64,000 bases of DNA, from NCBI RefSeq assembly GCF_037055355.1, contig NZ_CP146350.1:4797001-4861000 (forward strand). Reading direction: 5' to 3'. The first letter of the stretch is position 1. Every line of letters begins with the position of its first letter. Shown in pieces: positions 8,123 through 16,975 of the stretch. Below the pieces are notes generated by a model. That model worked only from the letters and a program-made list of their open reading frames with translations, was not told where the DNA came from and made no database searches. The DNA comes from Streptomyces sp. DG1A-41. GTDB taxonomy: Bacteria > Actinomycetota > Actinomycetes > Streptomycetales > Streptomycetaceae. The position numbers and the translations under genes are program-made.

Positions 8123-9628
8123 ATGCTGTCCAAGTTCCCTTACCTGAGGCAGGACTTCCTCGCCTCCATCGTCGTCTTCCTGGTCGCCGTGCCGCTGTGC
8201 GTCGGTGTCGCGGTCGCCTCCGGCGTCCCGGCAGAACTCGGCCTGGTCACCGGCATCGTGGGCGGCATCGTCACCGGGCTGATGCGCGGCAGCAGCCTCC
8301 AGGTGTCCGGGCCCGCCGCGGGCATGACCGTGCTGGTCTTCGAGGCCGTCAGCGAGTTCGGCGTGGGCACGCTCGGTGTGATCGTGCTGATGGCCGGTCT
8401 GCTCCAGCTCGCCATGGGCTTCCTCGGGATCGGCCGCTGGTTCAGGGCGATCTCCGTCTCCGTCGTCGAGGGCATGCTCTGCGGCATCGGTCTGGTGATC
8501 ATCGCCGGGCAGATATACGCGGCGGCGGGCCTGAAGGCACCGGAGACCGGCATCGGCAAGATCGTGGGGCTGCCGGGGGCGTTCGCCGACGCCCTGGGCA
8601 ACACCGAGGCGCTGATCTCGCTCGCGATCGGCGCGGGCACCATCGCCGTCATCGTGCTGTGGAAGAAGCTGCCGAAGGCCGTGCAGTCCGTGCCGGGCGC
8701 CCTCGCGGCGGTGGTCCTGGCCACGATCGCCACGCTCGCCCTCAGCCTGCCGGTCGCCACCGTCGAGGTGGAGGGCCTGCTCGGCGTCATCCAGCCGCCC
8801 GGGACCGACGCCCTCGGCGAACTGGCCGGCCCGGCCATCTGGGGCACGATCATCGCGTTCGCGCTGATCGCCTCCGCGGAGAGCCTGTTCAGCGCGGCGG
8901 CCGTGGACCGGCTGCACGACGGTCCACGCACCCAGTACAACAAGGAGATGATCGCCCAGGGCGCGGGCAACACCGTGTGCGGTCTGCTCGGCGCGCTGCC
9001 CATGACCGCGGTGATCGTGCGCAGCTCCGCCAACGTTGCCGCGGGTGCGAAGACCAAGGCGTCCCGTGTGCTGCACGGCGTGTGGCTGCTGCTGTTCGCC
9101 GCCGCGATGCCGTGGGCCCTGGCCCTGATCCCGCTGCCCGCCCTGGCCGGCATCCTGGTGCACGCGGGCTGGAAGCTCATCCCCTTCCGCCAGACCGCCG
9201 CGCTGTGGCGGGACCACAAGGGCGAGGCAGCCATCCTCGTGGTCACGGCCGTGTCGATCGTCGCCGTGAACATGTTCGAGGGCGTCCTGATCGGTCTGGC
9301 CCTGGCGGTCGTCAAGACCGCGTGGGAGGCTTCGCACGTCAAGCTGGAGGTCATAGACAAGGGCGCCGGTCCCATCCAGGTCTACCTGTCGGGCAACGCC
9401 ACGTTCCTGCGGCTGCCGAAGATCCTCGACAGCCTGGAGGCGCTGCCGCAGGACCGCCCGGTCGAGCTGGACCTCTCGGGTCTGCACCACCTCGACCACG
9501 CCTGCCGCACGGCCCTGGAGTCGTGGGCGGAGCGGCACAGCGCGGTCGGCACGGAACCGGTGAAGGTCACCGAGCCGGTCAAGGCCACATCCTCCGGGAA
9601 TGCCACGGCGAACGCCCGGCACCGCTGA
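8123..9628 (+). CDS. SulP family anion transporter with STAS domain
   Basis: A 501-residue membrane protein of the SulP family (sulfate/bicarbonate-type anion transporters). About 10-12 hydrophobic helices fill residues 15-400. They include the early family signature around VAVPLCVGVAVASGVPAELGL and the amphipathic VDRLHDGPRTQYNKEM loop after ALIASAESLFSA. A short STAS-like domain follows at about 415-480 (VELDLSGLHHLDHACRTAL). A GTG at 8105 overlaps the carbonic anhydrase stop. ATG 8123 was preferred because GAGGGAG lies about 9 bases before it. Coupling to a carbonic anhydrase suggests bicarbonate uptake, although that partner looks crippled here. The C-terminal tail repeats EPVK. Confidence 0.88.
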   Translation: MLSKFPYLRQDFLASIVVFLVAVPLCVGVAVASGVPAELGLVTGIVGGIVTGLMRGSSLQVSGPAAGMTVLVFEAVSEFGVGTLGVIVLMAGLLQLAMGFLGIGRWFRAISVSVVEGMLCGIGLVIIAGQIYAAAGLKAPETGIGKIVGLPGAFADALGNTEALISLAIGAGTIAVIVLWKKLPKAVQSVPGALAAVVLATIATLALSLPVATVEVEGLLGVIQPPGTDALGELAGPAIWGTIIAFALIASAESLFSAAAVDRLHDGPRTQYNKEMIAQGAGNTVCGLLGALPMTAVIVRSSANVAAGAKTKASRVLHGVWLLLFAAAMPWALALIPLPALAGILVHAGWKLIPFRQTAALWRDHKGEAAILVVTAVSIVAVNMFEGVLIGLALAVVKTAWEASHVKLEVIDKGAGPIQVYLSGNATFLRLPKILDSLEALPQDRPVELDLSGLHHLDHACRTALESWAERHSAVGTEPVKVTEPVKATSSGNATANARHR

Positions 9629-9942
9629 GCAGCCGGGCCAGGCCGTTGCCGCGCCGGGATCGGGCGCCCGGTCCGAGATCCGGACCATCTATCGGGCCTT
9701 CTTCTAGCGGGTGACGAGGACCAGCGTGAGGATGGAGGCCGGCAAAGGTGCACGAGCGCGACGCTCTGCGTGACCGTATCGAGCGCCCTTTTGCTGCAGA
9801 CCACCAGTCATGTCCGCCCGTACGCAGGTGACGTTTGAGCATGCAGGTGCGCTGGATACAGGGGGCGGCCTGTGGAGGCTGCGCCAACTCACGGAACTGG
9901 GGGATGTGGGTGGCTCCGCGTGCAGCACGTCATCGGCGTTCG
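9629..9942. other. Gene-free stretch
   Basis: About 310 bases between the SulP gene and the exported protein. I see no coding homology, terminator or operator that I can support. The degraded N-terminus of the following protein may extend into its last 100 bases. Confidence 0.3.
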
Positions 9943-10956
9943 GTGAAGCCTCGTGTTCTTGCCGGAGCTTCCGTCGCCGCGGCGGACGGAATCTCGGTCA
10001 CCGCGACGATGGCCATGAACGCCGAGGCGGCGTGGACGTCGACGTGGAACGTGTCGGCCTCGGGCTTCGGACCGTCGCAGAGGCTGTCCACGTCGGCGCC
10101 CGCGGCCACCCCGGTGGTCGCCGTGACCCCGGGCGGCACCGCGATGGCGGCGGGGACGGAGATCCGCGGCGGAAACTGGTACGCGGTCGCCCGCCGCCTC
10201 GAGCTCGACGGCACGCTCGGCGCGCCCATCACCCTCGGCTCGGGCTCGGCGGAGAAGCCGGCCGTCGGAGTGGACCGCAGCGGCCGGTTCGTCGTCGCCC
10301 GGGCGCGCGCCTCGGACGTCGTGGCCAGGCGGATCACGTCGACGTCCGTCTCCTCGACGAAGGTGCTCACCTCGCCGATCGCGTCGTACGGCGGTTTCGG
10401 CATGGTGCGGGTCGGCGTGGACCGGGACGGCGACGCGGTCGTCAGCTACCACTCCGGCGGCGGTGCCCGCTCGCAGGTCTCGGCCTCTCGCTGGAGCCGC
10501 ACCGACACCCTGGAGGCTCCCCTGCGCACCTCGGCCTCCACGGACAACGTGGGCTTCCAACACGCCCTGGCGACCGACCTCGACGGCGACTCGATGATCG
10601 TGTGGACGCGCTACGGCAGCGGCACACTCGAGTCGCTCGGCCGCCGCCTCTCCGCGGCCGGTGCCCGGGGCGCAGTCACCGGCCTGGGCCTCGGCGACCG
10701 CCCCGACCTGGCCCTCGACGACGACGGCGACGGCATGCTGGTCTTCCACACGGTCGTCCCCAAGTCGACGCCCCCGTACAGCTACACCAAGGCCGACGCC
10801 CGCCTGATCAGCCGCTCCGGCACCTTCGGCACCGGGCGGACACTCATGTCGGACGGCCGGGTACCCCAGGTCGACACCCGCCCGACCGCCCGGTTCACGG
10901 TGATCTGGCAGCAGGAGAGCTTCCCGTACACGATCAAGTCCGTCAGCGGTCCCTGA
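9943..10956 (+). CDS. Probable exported repeat protein of unknown function
   Basis: I do not recognise a named family. The reading frame is open from 9835. From about 10060 on it encodes repeating units of the type VAVTPGGTAMAAGT, AVGVDRSGRFVVARA, RVGVDRDGDAVVSYH, ATDLDGDSMIVWTR and ALDDDGDGMLVFH. Each has an xDxDGDxxVxW-like strand followed by ARRLxxDGTLGAP, suggesting a propeller of about five or six blades. The N-terminus is poor: GTG 9943 gives KPRVLAGASVAAADG as a weak signal peptide, and no ribosome site is visible. The true 5' end may have decayed. The next gene also encodes an exported protein and starts 66 bases later, after AAAGGAG. Confidence 0.55.
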   Translation: MKPRVLAGASVAAADGISVTATMAMNAEAAWTSTWNVSASGFGPSQRLSTSAPAATPVVAVTPGGTAMAAGTEIRGGNWYAVARRLELDGTLGAPITLGSGSAEKPAVGVDRSGRFVVARARASDVVARRITSTSVSSTKVLTSPIASYGGFGMVRVGVDRDGDAVVSYHSGGGARSQVSASRWSRTDTLEAPLRTSASTDNVGFQHALATDLDGDSMIVWTRYGSGTLESLGRRLSAAGARGAVTGLGLGDRPDLALDDDGDGMLVFHTVVPKSTPPYSYTKADARLISRSGTFGTGRTLMSDGRVPQVDTRPTARFTVIWQQESFPYTIKSVSGP

Positions 10957-11022
10957 CCGGCTTCACCTGCCCCGCTGCGCCCGCTCGGCGGATTCCCCCT
11001 CTTTCCTCTGTAAAGGAGACAC

Positions 11023-11826
11023 ATGCGCAAGCGCGCTGCCTTCGCTCTGCTCAGCGCCGTCGCCGCGCTGGCCGGCTACGCCGCCCCCGGTGCCTACGCG
11101 GACGAGACCCAGACCGACGTCCAGATAAGCAACGTGTCCTTCGACGGTGGCAAGGACATCGTGGTCGGTCTCTACGCCAAGACGGTCACGGTTTCAGGGA
11201 CCTTCACGCACCCGACGGGCATCCAGGACGCGGACTTCGTCCTGTGGCGCGGACCGGATGGTGCGAACCCCTACGAGACCTACGACGACCGCATCGTGTC
11301 GAACCAGTACTACTCCCACGCGGACTGCGTCGCCTCGAGTGCCACCACCTCCACCTGCTCGCAGACGATCTCCCTCGAACCGGACTGGAAGTACGGCGGC
11401 ACCGCGCTCACCAACGCCCACGCCGGCACCTGGAAGGTCAGTGTTCAGGGGGTGGCCAATGACGACAGCTGGACCCAATCGGCGAGTTACACCACGACCC
11501 GTCTACAGCGTCAGTCCCGACTCACCGTGAACGCAGGCCCGGAACCGATTGCCGGCGGCAAGACCCTCACCGTCACCGGCAAGCTCACCCGGGCCGACTG
11601 GGACAACCTCGATTACCGGGGTTACACCAACCAGCCGGTCAAGCTCCAGTTCCGCAAGGCCGGCACTACGACCTACGCGACCGTCAAGACCGTATACACC
11701 TCCAGCACCGGCAACCTGACGACCACGGCCACCGCCTTGGAAGACGGCTACTGGCGCTGGAACTTCGCAGGCACGTCCACCACCCCGGCCGTCAAGGCGA
11801 CCGGCGACTTCGTGGACGTGCAATGA
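11023..11826 (+). CDS. Secreted protein of unknown function
   Basis: A 267-residue exported protein. AAAGGAGACAC before ATG 11023 is a strong ribosome site. Residues 1-26 form a classical signal peptide (RKR, a hydrophobic core, and AYA before DET). The mature part has two beta-rich domains. The first, about residues 30-160, contains a Cys pair in ADCVASSATTSTCSQ that probably forms a disulfide. The second, about 165-267, has the pattern KTLTVTGKLTRADW...PVKLQFRKAGTTTYATVKTVYTSS, resembling the Ig-like strand repeats common at the C-termini of Streptomyces secreted proteins. No catalytic residues were recognised. The coding sequence is somewhat less GC-rich than its neighbours. Confidence 0.7.
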   Translation: MRKRAAFALLSAVAALAGYAAPGAYADETQTDVQISNVSFDGGKDIVVGLYAKTVTVSGTFTHPTGIQDADFVLWRGPDGANPYETYDDRIVSNQYYSHADCVASSATTSTCSQTISLEPDWKYGGTALTNAHAGTWKVSVQGVANDDSWTQSASYTTTRLQRQSRLTVNAGPEPIAGGKTLTVTGKLTRADWDNLDYRGYTNQPVKLQFRKAGTTTYATVKTVYTSSTGNLTTTATALEDGYWRWNFAGTSTTPAVKATGDFVDVQ

Positions 11827-11847
11827 CCCGAACGTCGCGGCGTCTCG

Positions 11848-12129
11848 TCAGACCTTCTCGACTCGCACGGGGTGTCCGGCGAGGAGTCGATTCATGTCGT
11901 CGGTGTCGGAGGTGAAGACGGTTGCCTGAGCTCCCTGCGCGGCTTCCCGCCCGGCCACAGTCGCTGGAATGGCGTCCATGGCGTACTCGTGCCCATGCAG
12001 GCCGCCTGCCTTCAGCATGTCGCGCGCCATGGCGATCATCTGGTCGTCCGTGTGCGCGATGCGGATCCGGGACAGCGTCCAGTTCCACAGTGCCTGCCTC
12101 GACGTTTCGCGAGGATCCCATGCCTCCAA
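11848..12129 (-). pseudogene. PIN-domain toxin remnant, 5'-truncated
   Basis: The 93 codons encode LLKAGGLHGHEYAMDAIPATVAGREAAQGAQATVF followed by TSDTDDMNRLL and a VRVEKV end. This matches the C-terminal half of actinobacterial PIN-domain (VapC-like) endoribonucleases, where the Asp in the MDA helix and the TSDxxD loop are metal ligands. The N-terminal strand with the first catalytic Asp is absent, and upstream DNA (12130-12270) does not supply it. The first codon here is a TTG with no proper ribosome site. No antitoxin gene is adjacent, so this reads as a decayed toxin-antitoxin locus. Confidence 0.6.
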
Positions 12130-12272
12130 GGTCGTGAGCGACCAGGGGCATGACCGCGCAGCGCGTTGTGCAGCGACGTCCTCCGAATCTCGGAATGGTG
12201 CCGAAGCAGGCGGGCTTCCGGCCGCGGACGAACGACGTCGCGGGTGTGAAGAGCGCGTCGGCCGGGCAGGCG

Positions 12273-12746
12273 TCAGCGGCTCGCGGAGTCCAGCGCCGAC
12301 TGGAGTGACTGGCGATAGCCCTCGCTGGTGTACGTGGCTCCGGAGACCGTGTCGATGTCGGCGCTCTGGGCCGTGAGGGCCTCGCTGGTCAGCTGCGGGA
12401 TGGCGTAGCTGTTGATCTGCTGGTCCCTCGGGTTCTCCTGGGGGTACGTGACCGCGGTGACGTCGGTGAGTTTGCCGTTCTTCAGTGTGACGCGGACCTG
12501 TACGGGGCCGTAGCGGGTCTGGACGTAGTCCCCGGTGAGGGTCCGGGTGCCCGTGGCCGATCCGCTCGACCTGGTCGTTCCACTTGACGTGCTGGAACTG
12601 GTGGACGGCGCGGGAGAGGCCGCCGACGCGGCGACGTCCTGCGTCGTGTGCGGCTTGAGCGACAGCAGCAGCACCATCCCGGAGACGGTCGCGGCACTCG
12701 CCAGCACGATGCGGCGGAGCGGGTGGTTCTTCCTCAACGTGTGCAA
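12273..12746 (-). CDS. Membrane-anchored FMN-binding domain protein
   Basis: A 157-residue protein with one N-terminal membrane segment (about residues 11-30, VLASAATVSGMVLLLSL), a Ser/Thr-rich linker (40-70), and an FMN_bind domain (70-155). The domain ends with DTVSGATYTSEGY. In this family the last Thr of the SGAT motif (T138 here) is covalently flavinylated by ApbE, and the domain passes electrons outside the membrane. The start is TTG 12746, with GAGG about 5 bases upstream, 7 bases after the stop of the ferric-reductase gene, so the two form one operon. Together they suggest a membrane reductase delivering electrons to an extracytoplasmic flavin carrier. No apbE gene is seen in the window. 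Confidence 0.88.
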   Translation of the reverse strand: MHTLRKNHPLRRIVLASAATVSGMVLLLSLKPHTTQDVAASAASPAPSTSSSTSSGTTRSSGSATGTRTLTGDYVQTRYGPVQVRVTLKNGKLTDVTAVTYPQENPRDQQINSYAIPQLTSEALTAQSADIDTVSGATYTSEGYRQSLQSALDSASR

Positions 12747-12753
12747 GACGGCC

Positions 12754-14106
12754 TCACAGCTCGAAGGACTCGTGGTGGATACGGCGGTCCGGGATCCCGG
12801 CGGTGCGCAGCGCCTCGTACAGGTCCCGCGCGAACCCGTGTGGGCCGCACAGGTACGCGTCGTGGGCGGCCAGGTCGGGCACGGCCGCGCGCAGGGAGTG
12901 CGCCGTGAGGTCCGGGCGCCTGCCGTGCGGACCGTTCAGCGCGTACAGCACCTTCGCCCCGCGCCACCGTGCGACGGACTCCAGCTCGCCGCCCAGGGCG
13001 AGGTCCTCGGCCGTACGGGCGCGGTAGATGAGGGTGACGTCGCCGGGCAGCGTCTCGAACAGGGCCCGCAGCGGGGTGATGCCGACACCGCCCGCGATCA
13101 GCAGCGACTTGTGCGAGGTCTGCCGCTCGGCGGTCAGCGCTCCGTAGGGGCCTTCCGCCCACACGCGGGTGCCCGGCCGCAGCAGGGAGACCGCGGCACT
13201 GTGGTCGCCGAGCGCCTTGACGGTGATGCGCAGCAGGTCCGGACGCGGCGGCGCCGACAGGGAGTACGGCGTGGAGGTCCAGCGCATACCCTCGGTGAGG
13301 AACCGCCAGCGCAGGTACTGCCCCGGTCGCGCGCCCATCTCGTGCAGCCGCCGGCCACGGATGACGACGGAGTACACGCCCGGCGCCTCCTTGTGCACGG
13401 AGTCGACCCGCAGCCGGTGACGCAGGTTGAGCCGGAACGGAGCGAGGATCCGGAACCACACCACCAGGGCCGCGACGCCCAGATACAGCACGTACCAGGC
13501 GGCCTGAGCCGGCCGGTCGCCGGTGAAGTCGGATCCCAGGGCGAGCTGGTGGCCGAAGGAGAGGAAGACCGCGGCGTACGTGAGCAGGTGCACGTAGTAC
13601 CAGAACTCGTGGCTGACCCGACGGCGCACCGCGCGGGCGGAGACGAGCCCGACCGCGAAGAGGATGACCGTGCCGGCGGTGGCCTTGAGCATCTCCGGGT
13701 AGTCCAGGACCACGGTGAGCGTCTCGTCCAGGACCGAGGAGCCGTCCTGGGCGGCGTACCCGAGAAGTATCAGCACGACGTGGGCGACGAGCAGACAGAT
13801 CGTGTAGCGGCCCGCCATCGCGTGCCAGCGTGCCACCCGGTCCGACCCGATCCGCCGCTCCAGGAGCGGGACACGGGCCATCAGACCGACGAGGACGGCG
13901 CAGGCGTACCCGCTCAGCAGGCCCGCGATCCGTCCGGCCCCGGTCAGCCGGCCCGCGGTGCCCACGACCGACCCCGTGTCGTGCCACCACAGGGCGATCA
14001 CGGCGGCGGCCCCGCCCCACAGAACGGCGAGCACGAGGCCCGCGAGGGAGCGCCGGGGCGCGCGAGGCGCGGGGGCGACCCTTCCTTTCTCGTACGCCGT
14101 CGTCAT
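12754..14106 (-). CDS. Ferric-reductase-like membrane flavocytochrome oxidoreductase
   Basis: A 450-residue protein. The first 230 residues hold about six membrane helices of the ferric-reductase type. Candidate haem histidines lie in RWHAMAGRYT, LLVAHVVLIL, VHLLTYAAVFL and SFGHQL. The second half is a FAD/NAD(P)H reductase: RPGQYLRWRFL and TPYSLSAPP bind FAD, LLIAGGVGITPLRALFETL binds NAD(P)H, and AYLCGPHGFARDLYEAL closes the domain. ATG 14106 follows GAAGGGA at good spacing. Electrons from cytoplasmic NAD(P)H should cross the membrane to the FMN-binding partner encoded 7 bases downstream. The gene is divergent from a two-component system, which is the likely regulator. Confidence 0.9.
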   Translation of the reverse strand: MTTAYEKGRVAPAPRAPRRSLAGLVLAVLWGGAAAVIALWWHDTGSVVGTAGRLTGAGRIAGLLSGYACAVLVGLMARVPLLERRIGSDRVARWHAMAGRYTICLLVAHVVLILLGYAAQDGSSVLDETLTVVLDYPEMLKATAGTVILFAVGLVSARAVRRRVSHEFWYYVHLLTYAAVFLSFGHQLALGSDFTGDRPAQAAWYVLYLGVAALVVWFRILAPFRLNLRHRLRVDSVHKEAPGVYSVVIRGRRLHEMGARPGQYLRWRFLTEGMRWTSTPYSLSAPPRPDLLRITVKALGDHSAAVSLLRPGTRVWAEGPYGALTAERQTSHKSLLIAGGVGITPLRALFETLPGDVTLIYRARTAEDLALGGELESVARWRGAKVLYALNGPHGRRPDLTAHSLRAAVPDLAAHDAYLCGPHGFARDLYEALRTAGIPDRRIHHESFEL

Positions 14107-14256
14107 CCGTGTGTCCCTTCGGCTGTCCGTACGTCCGTCGGCCGTGCGGGACGCCACTGTGCCGACACAACCTTTGAGCCCGCTCTCAGCGCGTGGCCTG
14201 CGGCGCGGCCCCGCCGCAGGTGGGGAGGGCGGCCGGGGTGGTCCGGGGGCACGACG

Positions 14257-14275
14257 ACTCAGAGCGAACTCAGAG
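14257..14275. promoter_or_regulatory. Direct repeat, candidate response-regulator site
   Basis: Two copies of ACTCAGAG (14257-14264 and 14268-14275) sit one helical turn (11 bases) apart in the 218-base divergent region between the ferric reductase and the response regulator. Direct repeats with 10-11 base spacing are the usual binding pattern of OmpR-type regulators. A CATCCT hexamer at 14309-14314 could be a -10 box; it would place the transcript start almost at the ATG at 14325. Confidence 0.45.
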
Positions 14276-14324
14276 GTCCAGGGAGCGGCCCCGAGCGCGG
14301 CGAGGCCGCATCCTGGTACGTGAG

Positions 14325-15074
14325 ATGAACGCCCACCGCCCCCGCGGCTCCGCCCGCCCCGCGCTGACCCGGACCGACGGCGCCCCGCTCCGGGTTCTCG
14401 TCGTCGACGACGATCCCGACCTCGCGGAGGTCCTCTCCGGCGCCCTGCGGTACGAGGGCTGGGAGGTCCGCACGGCGGGTGACGGCGTCTCGGCCGTCGC
14501 CGAGGCACGTCAGCTGCTGCCCGACGCCGTCGTCCTCGACGTCATGCTCCCGGACACCGACGGCTTCGCCGTGCTGCGCTCGCTGCACGCCGTACGGCCC
14601 GACGTGTGCGTGCTCTTCCTGACCGCGCGGGACGCCGTCGAGGACCGCATCGCGGGCATCACCGCGGGCGGCGACGACTACGTGACGAAGCCGTTCAGCC
14701 TGGAGGAGGTCGTCGCCCGCCTGCGCGGACTGCTGCGCCGGGCCGGCATGGCCCGGCAGACGGAGGACGGGCCGCGGCTGGCCGTCGGCGACCTGGTCAT
14801 GGACGAGGAGGCCCGCGAGGTCACCCGCGGCGGCGAGCTCGTCGAGCTGTCCCCGACGGAGTTCGAACTGCTGCGCCTGCTCATGCGCAACCCGCGACGC
14901 GTGCTCAGCAAGGCGCAGATCCTCGACCGCGTGTGGTCCTACGACTTCGGCGGGCAGGCCCATGTCGTCGAGCTGTACATCTCCTACCTGCGCAAGAAGG
15001 TGGACGCGGGCCGCCCGCCCATGATCCACACGGTGCGGGGTGCCGGATACGTGCTCAAGCCGGTGACCCCGTGA
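14325..15074 (+). CDS. OmpR-family response regulator
   Basis: A 249-residue two-component regulator. The receiver domain spans about residues 22-138, with acidic pocket DDD at 28-30, phospho-acceptor D72 in VVLDVMLPD, the Thr of FLTARD, and Lys in the VTKPFSLEE loop. The winged-helix trans_reg_C domain spans about 155-247 (ELSPTEFELLRLLMRNPRRVLSK...HTVRGAGYVL). It overlaps the kinase gene by the four bases GTGA, so the pair is translated together. It is divergent from the ferric-reductase operon and carries the ACTCAGAG repeat upstream, so control of that operon is the natural inference. The signal is not evident. Confidence 0.94.
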   Translation: MNAHRPRGSARPALTRTDGAPLRVLVVDDDPDLAEVLSGALRYEGWEVRTAGDGVSAVAEARQLLPDAVVLDVMLPDTDGFAVLRSLHAVRPDVCVLFLTARDAVEDRIAGITAGGDDYVTKPFSLEEVVARLRGLLRRAGMARQTEDGPRLAVGDLVMDEEAREVTRGGELVELSPTEFELLRLLMRNPRRVLSKAQILDRVWSYDFGGQAHVVELYISYLRKKVDAGRPPMIHTVRGAGYVLKPVTP

Positions 15075-16549
15075 GGCCACATCGGTGGCTGCCCCCTCTG
15101 CCCCGCCCGCACACGCTGCGGGCGCGGCTCACCGCCGGCCTCGTCGTGCTCCTCGCGGTCAGCTGCGCGGCCGTCGGGGTGGCGGCGGTGGTGGAGCTGA
15201 ACGGCTTTCTCACCGGCCGTCTCGACCAGCAGCTGCGCGAGGCGGGCGTACGGTTCCCGGCGAGCCTGGAGCACGGCGGGACGCTGCCGTCCGACCACGA
15301 CGGCGACGAGGACGGCGACACCCGCCGCCAGGCCGTCGGAACCTTCGGCGCCCGGCTGGTCGGCGACACGGTCACCAACGCCGCGGTGGTGCCGTCCGGC
15401 AGCGGTACCGGCGCGGTGACCGTGTCGCTCGGCGCTCGGGACAGAAGCGAGCTCGCCGGACTGCCGGCCGACGGCGAGGGACACACGACCGAACTCTCGT
15501 CGCTGGGCGACTACCGCATGATGGCGAGCGAGGGACGGGACGGCGACGTCCTGATCACCGGGCTGCCCATGGAGTCCGTGGAGGCCGTTGTCCACCGGCT
15601 GGAACTGGTCGCCGCCCTCGTCCTCGGCGCGGCGCTCGCCGTCGCCGGCGTCGCGGGAGCGCTGTGGGTGCGCTGGTCGCTGCGCCCGCTCAGCAGTGTG
15701 GCCGCGACCGCCGTCCGGGTCAGTGAACTACCGCTCTCCAGCGGCGAGGTGGCACTTCCGCCCCGCGCGCCCGAGAGCGACCCGCGCAGCGAGGTGGGAC
15801 GCGTCGCCGGCGCCTTCAACGCGATGCTCGGCCACGTCGAGGACGCGCTGACCAAACGGCACGCGAGCGAGGAACGGCTGCGCAGTTTCGCCGCCGACGC
15901 CAGTCACGAACTGCGTACGCCCGTGGCATCGATCCGCGGTCACGCGGAACTGGCGCTTCTCCACCCGGGCCCGGTGCCGCAGAAGGTGGTGCGGGCCCTG
16001 GGGCGCATCGAGGCCGAAGCGGCCCGCATGGGCGAGATGGTCGACGACCTGCTGCTCCTCGCACGCCTCGACGCGGGCCGCCCTCTGGAACGCTGTCCCG
16101 TCGACCTGACCCGCCTCGTCCTGGACGCCGTGACGGACGCGCAGGCCGCAGGCCCGGGACACCGCTGGACGCTGGAGCTGCCCGAGGAGCCGGTGACGGT
16201 GCCGGGCGACGCCCACCGCCTCCACCAGGTACTGGCCAACCTGCTGGCCAACGCCCGCCTGCACACACCCGTCGGGAGCACGGTGACCATCTCCCTGCGG
16301 ACCCGCGCCCGCACGGCGGTACTGAAGGTCCACGACGACGGTCCGGGCGTCGCCGAGGACATCCGGCCCAAGGTCTTCGAACGCTTCACCCGCGCGGACC
16401 GCCGCCGCACCGAGGGTGCGGGCACCGGCGCCGGTCTCGGCCTGTCGATCGTGGCGGCGGTGGCGGAGGCCCACGACGGAAGCGTCGCACTCGAAAGCGG
16501 CCCCGGATCGACCACGTTCACCGTCCGGCTCCCCACCGGCGAAGAGTGA
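15071..16549 (+). CDS. Sensor histidine kinase
   Basis: A 492-residue kinase. The first membrane helix lies at about residues 15-40, an extracytoplasmic sensor of about 135 residues follows, and the second helix is near 175-200. A HAMP domain then leads to the HisKA domain with phospho-acceptor H279 in ADASHELRTPVASIRGHAEL. The ATPase domain contains NLLANARLHTP (N box), DDGPGVAEDI (G1), KVFERFTR (F box) and GAGLGLSIV (G2). GTG 15071 overlaps the response-regulator stop. The sensor has an acidic stretch (DHDGDEDGD) near residues 76-84, which might bind a cation; that is inference only. Confidence 0.93.
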   Translation: MRPHRWLPPLPRPHTLRARLTAGLVVLLAVSCAAVGVAAVVELNGFLTGRLDQQLREAGVRFPASLEHGGTLPSDHDGDEDGDTRRQAVGTFGARLVGDTVTNAAVVPSGSGTGAVTVSLGARDRSELAGLPADGEGHTTELSSLGDYRMMASEGRDGDVLITGLPMESVEAVVHRLELVAALVLGAALAVAGVAGALWVRWSLRPLSSVAATAVRVSELPLSSGEVALPPRAPESDPRSEVGRVAGAFNAMLGHVEDALTKRHASEERLRSFAADASHELRTPVASIRGHAELALLHPGPVPQKVVRALGRIEAEAARMGEMVDDLLLLARLDAGRPLERCPVDLTRLVLDAVTDAQAAGPGHRWTLELPEEPVTVPGDAHRLHQVLANLLANARLHTPVGSTVTISLRTRARTAVLKVHDDGPGVAEDIRPKVFERFTRADRRRTEGAGTGAGLGLSIVAAVAEAHDGSVALESGPGSTTFTVRLPTGEE

Positions 16550-16584
16550 CCGGGAGCCCCCGCGTCCTCCCCGTCCATGCTCTC

Positions 16585-16725
16585 AAGGGAGCGCCGTTGG
16601 GTGTGAGCATCGCTCGTGTGTCCCAGATCGAGCACGGCGAGGTCGCCACTGTCGATGTCATCGCACGTTACGTCGAGGCGCTCGACGGCAGGCTGGACTT
16701 CGTTGCCGACTTCGGTGCATGCACT
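16585..16725 (+). pseudogene. XRE-family (antitoxin-like) HTH remnant
   Basis: Translation gives LGVSIARVSQIEHGEVATVD followed by VIARYVEALDGRLDFVADFG. This is the second half of a HigA/HipB-like XRE DNA-binding domain plus the short strand that usually ends GRLxLVADFGD. The first HTH helices are missing, and downstream the reading frame runs into unrelated sequence. It sits within an open frame from 16546 that overlaps the kinase stop. A similar but smaller XRE tail fragment occurs near 48855, so fragments of this family are scattered here. Confidence 0.55.
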
Positions 16726-16975
16726 GGCAAAGCGACGGCGCTGGGGCGGGCCGTGTGGCTCCGACGTTCTCTTCGCCGGTTGTCGGCGTGGGATCGAATC
16801 CTTGCCGGTGGCGCCTGACTGTGCCGCGTGGCGCTTCTGCATGACCAGCGCCACGCGGTGTGGGGGAGAAGCAGTTGTGACGGCTCGTCCCACGCCTTCC
16901 GCTCACGCATCGTTCATGCGTGTGAGGCGTTCTCACCGTGGCGGAGCGAAGTCCTGACGCTGGATGTCACGCACG

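Noticed and set aside
8042..9688. 548-codon open frame antisense to the SulP gene
   Set aside because: It is an artefact of G/C third-position bias; it consists of low-complexity D/G/H/R residues and mirrors a well-supported gene.
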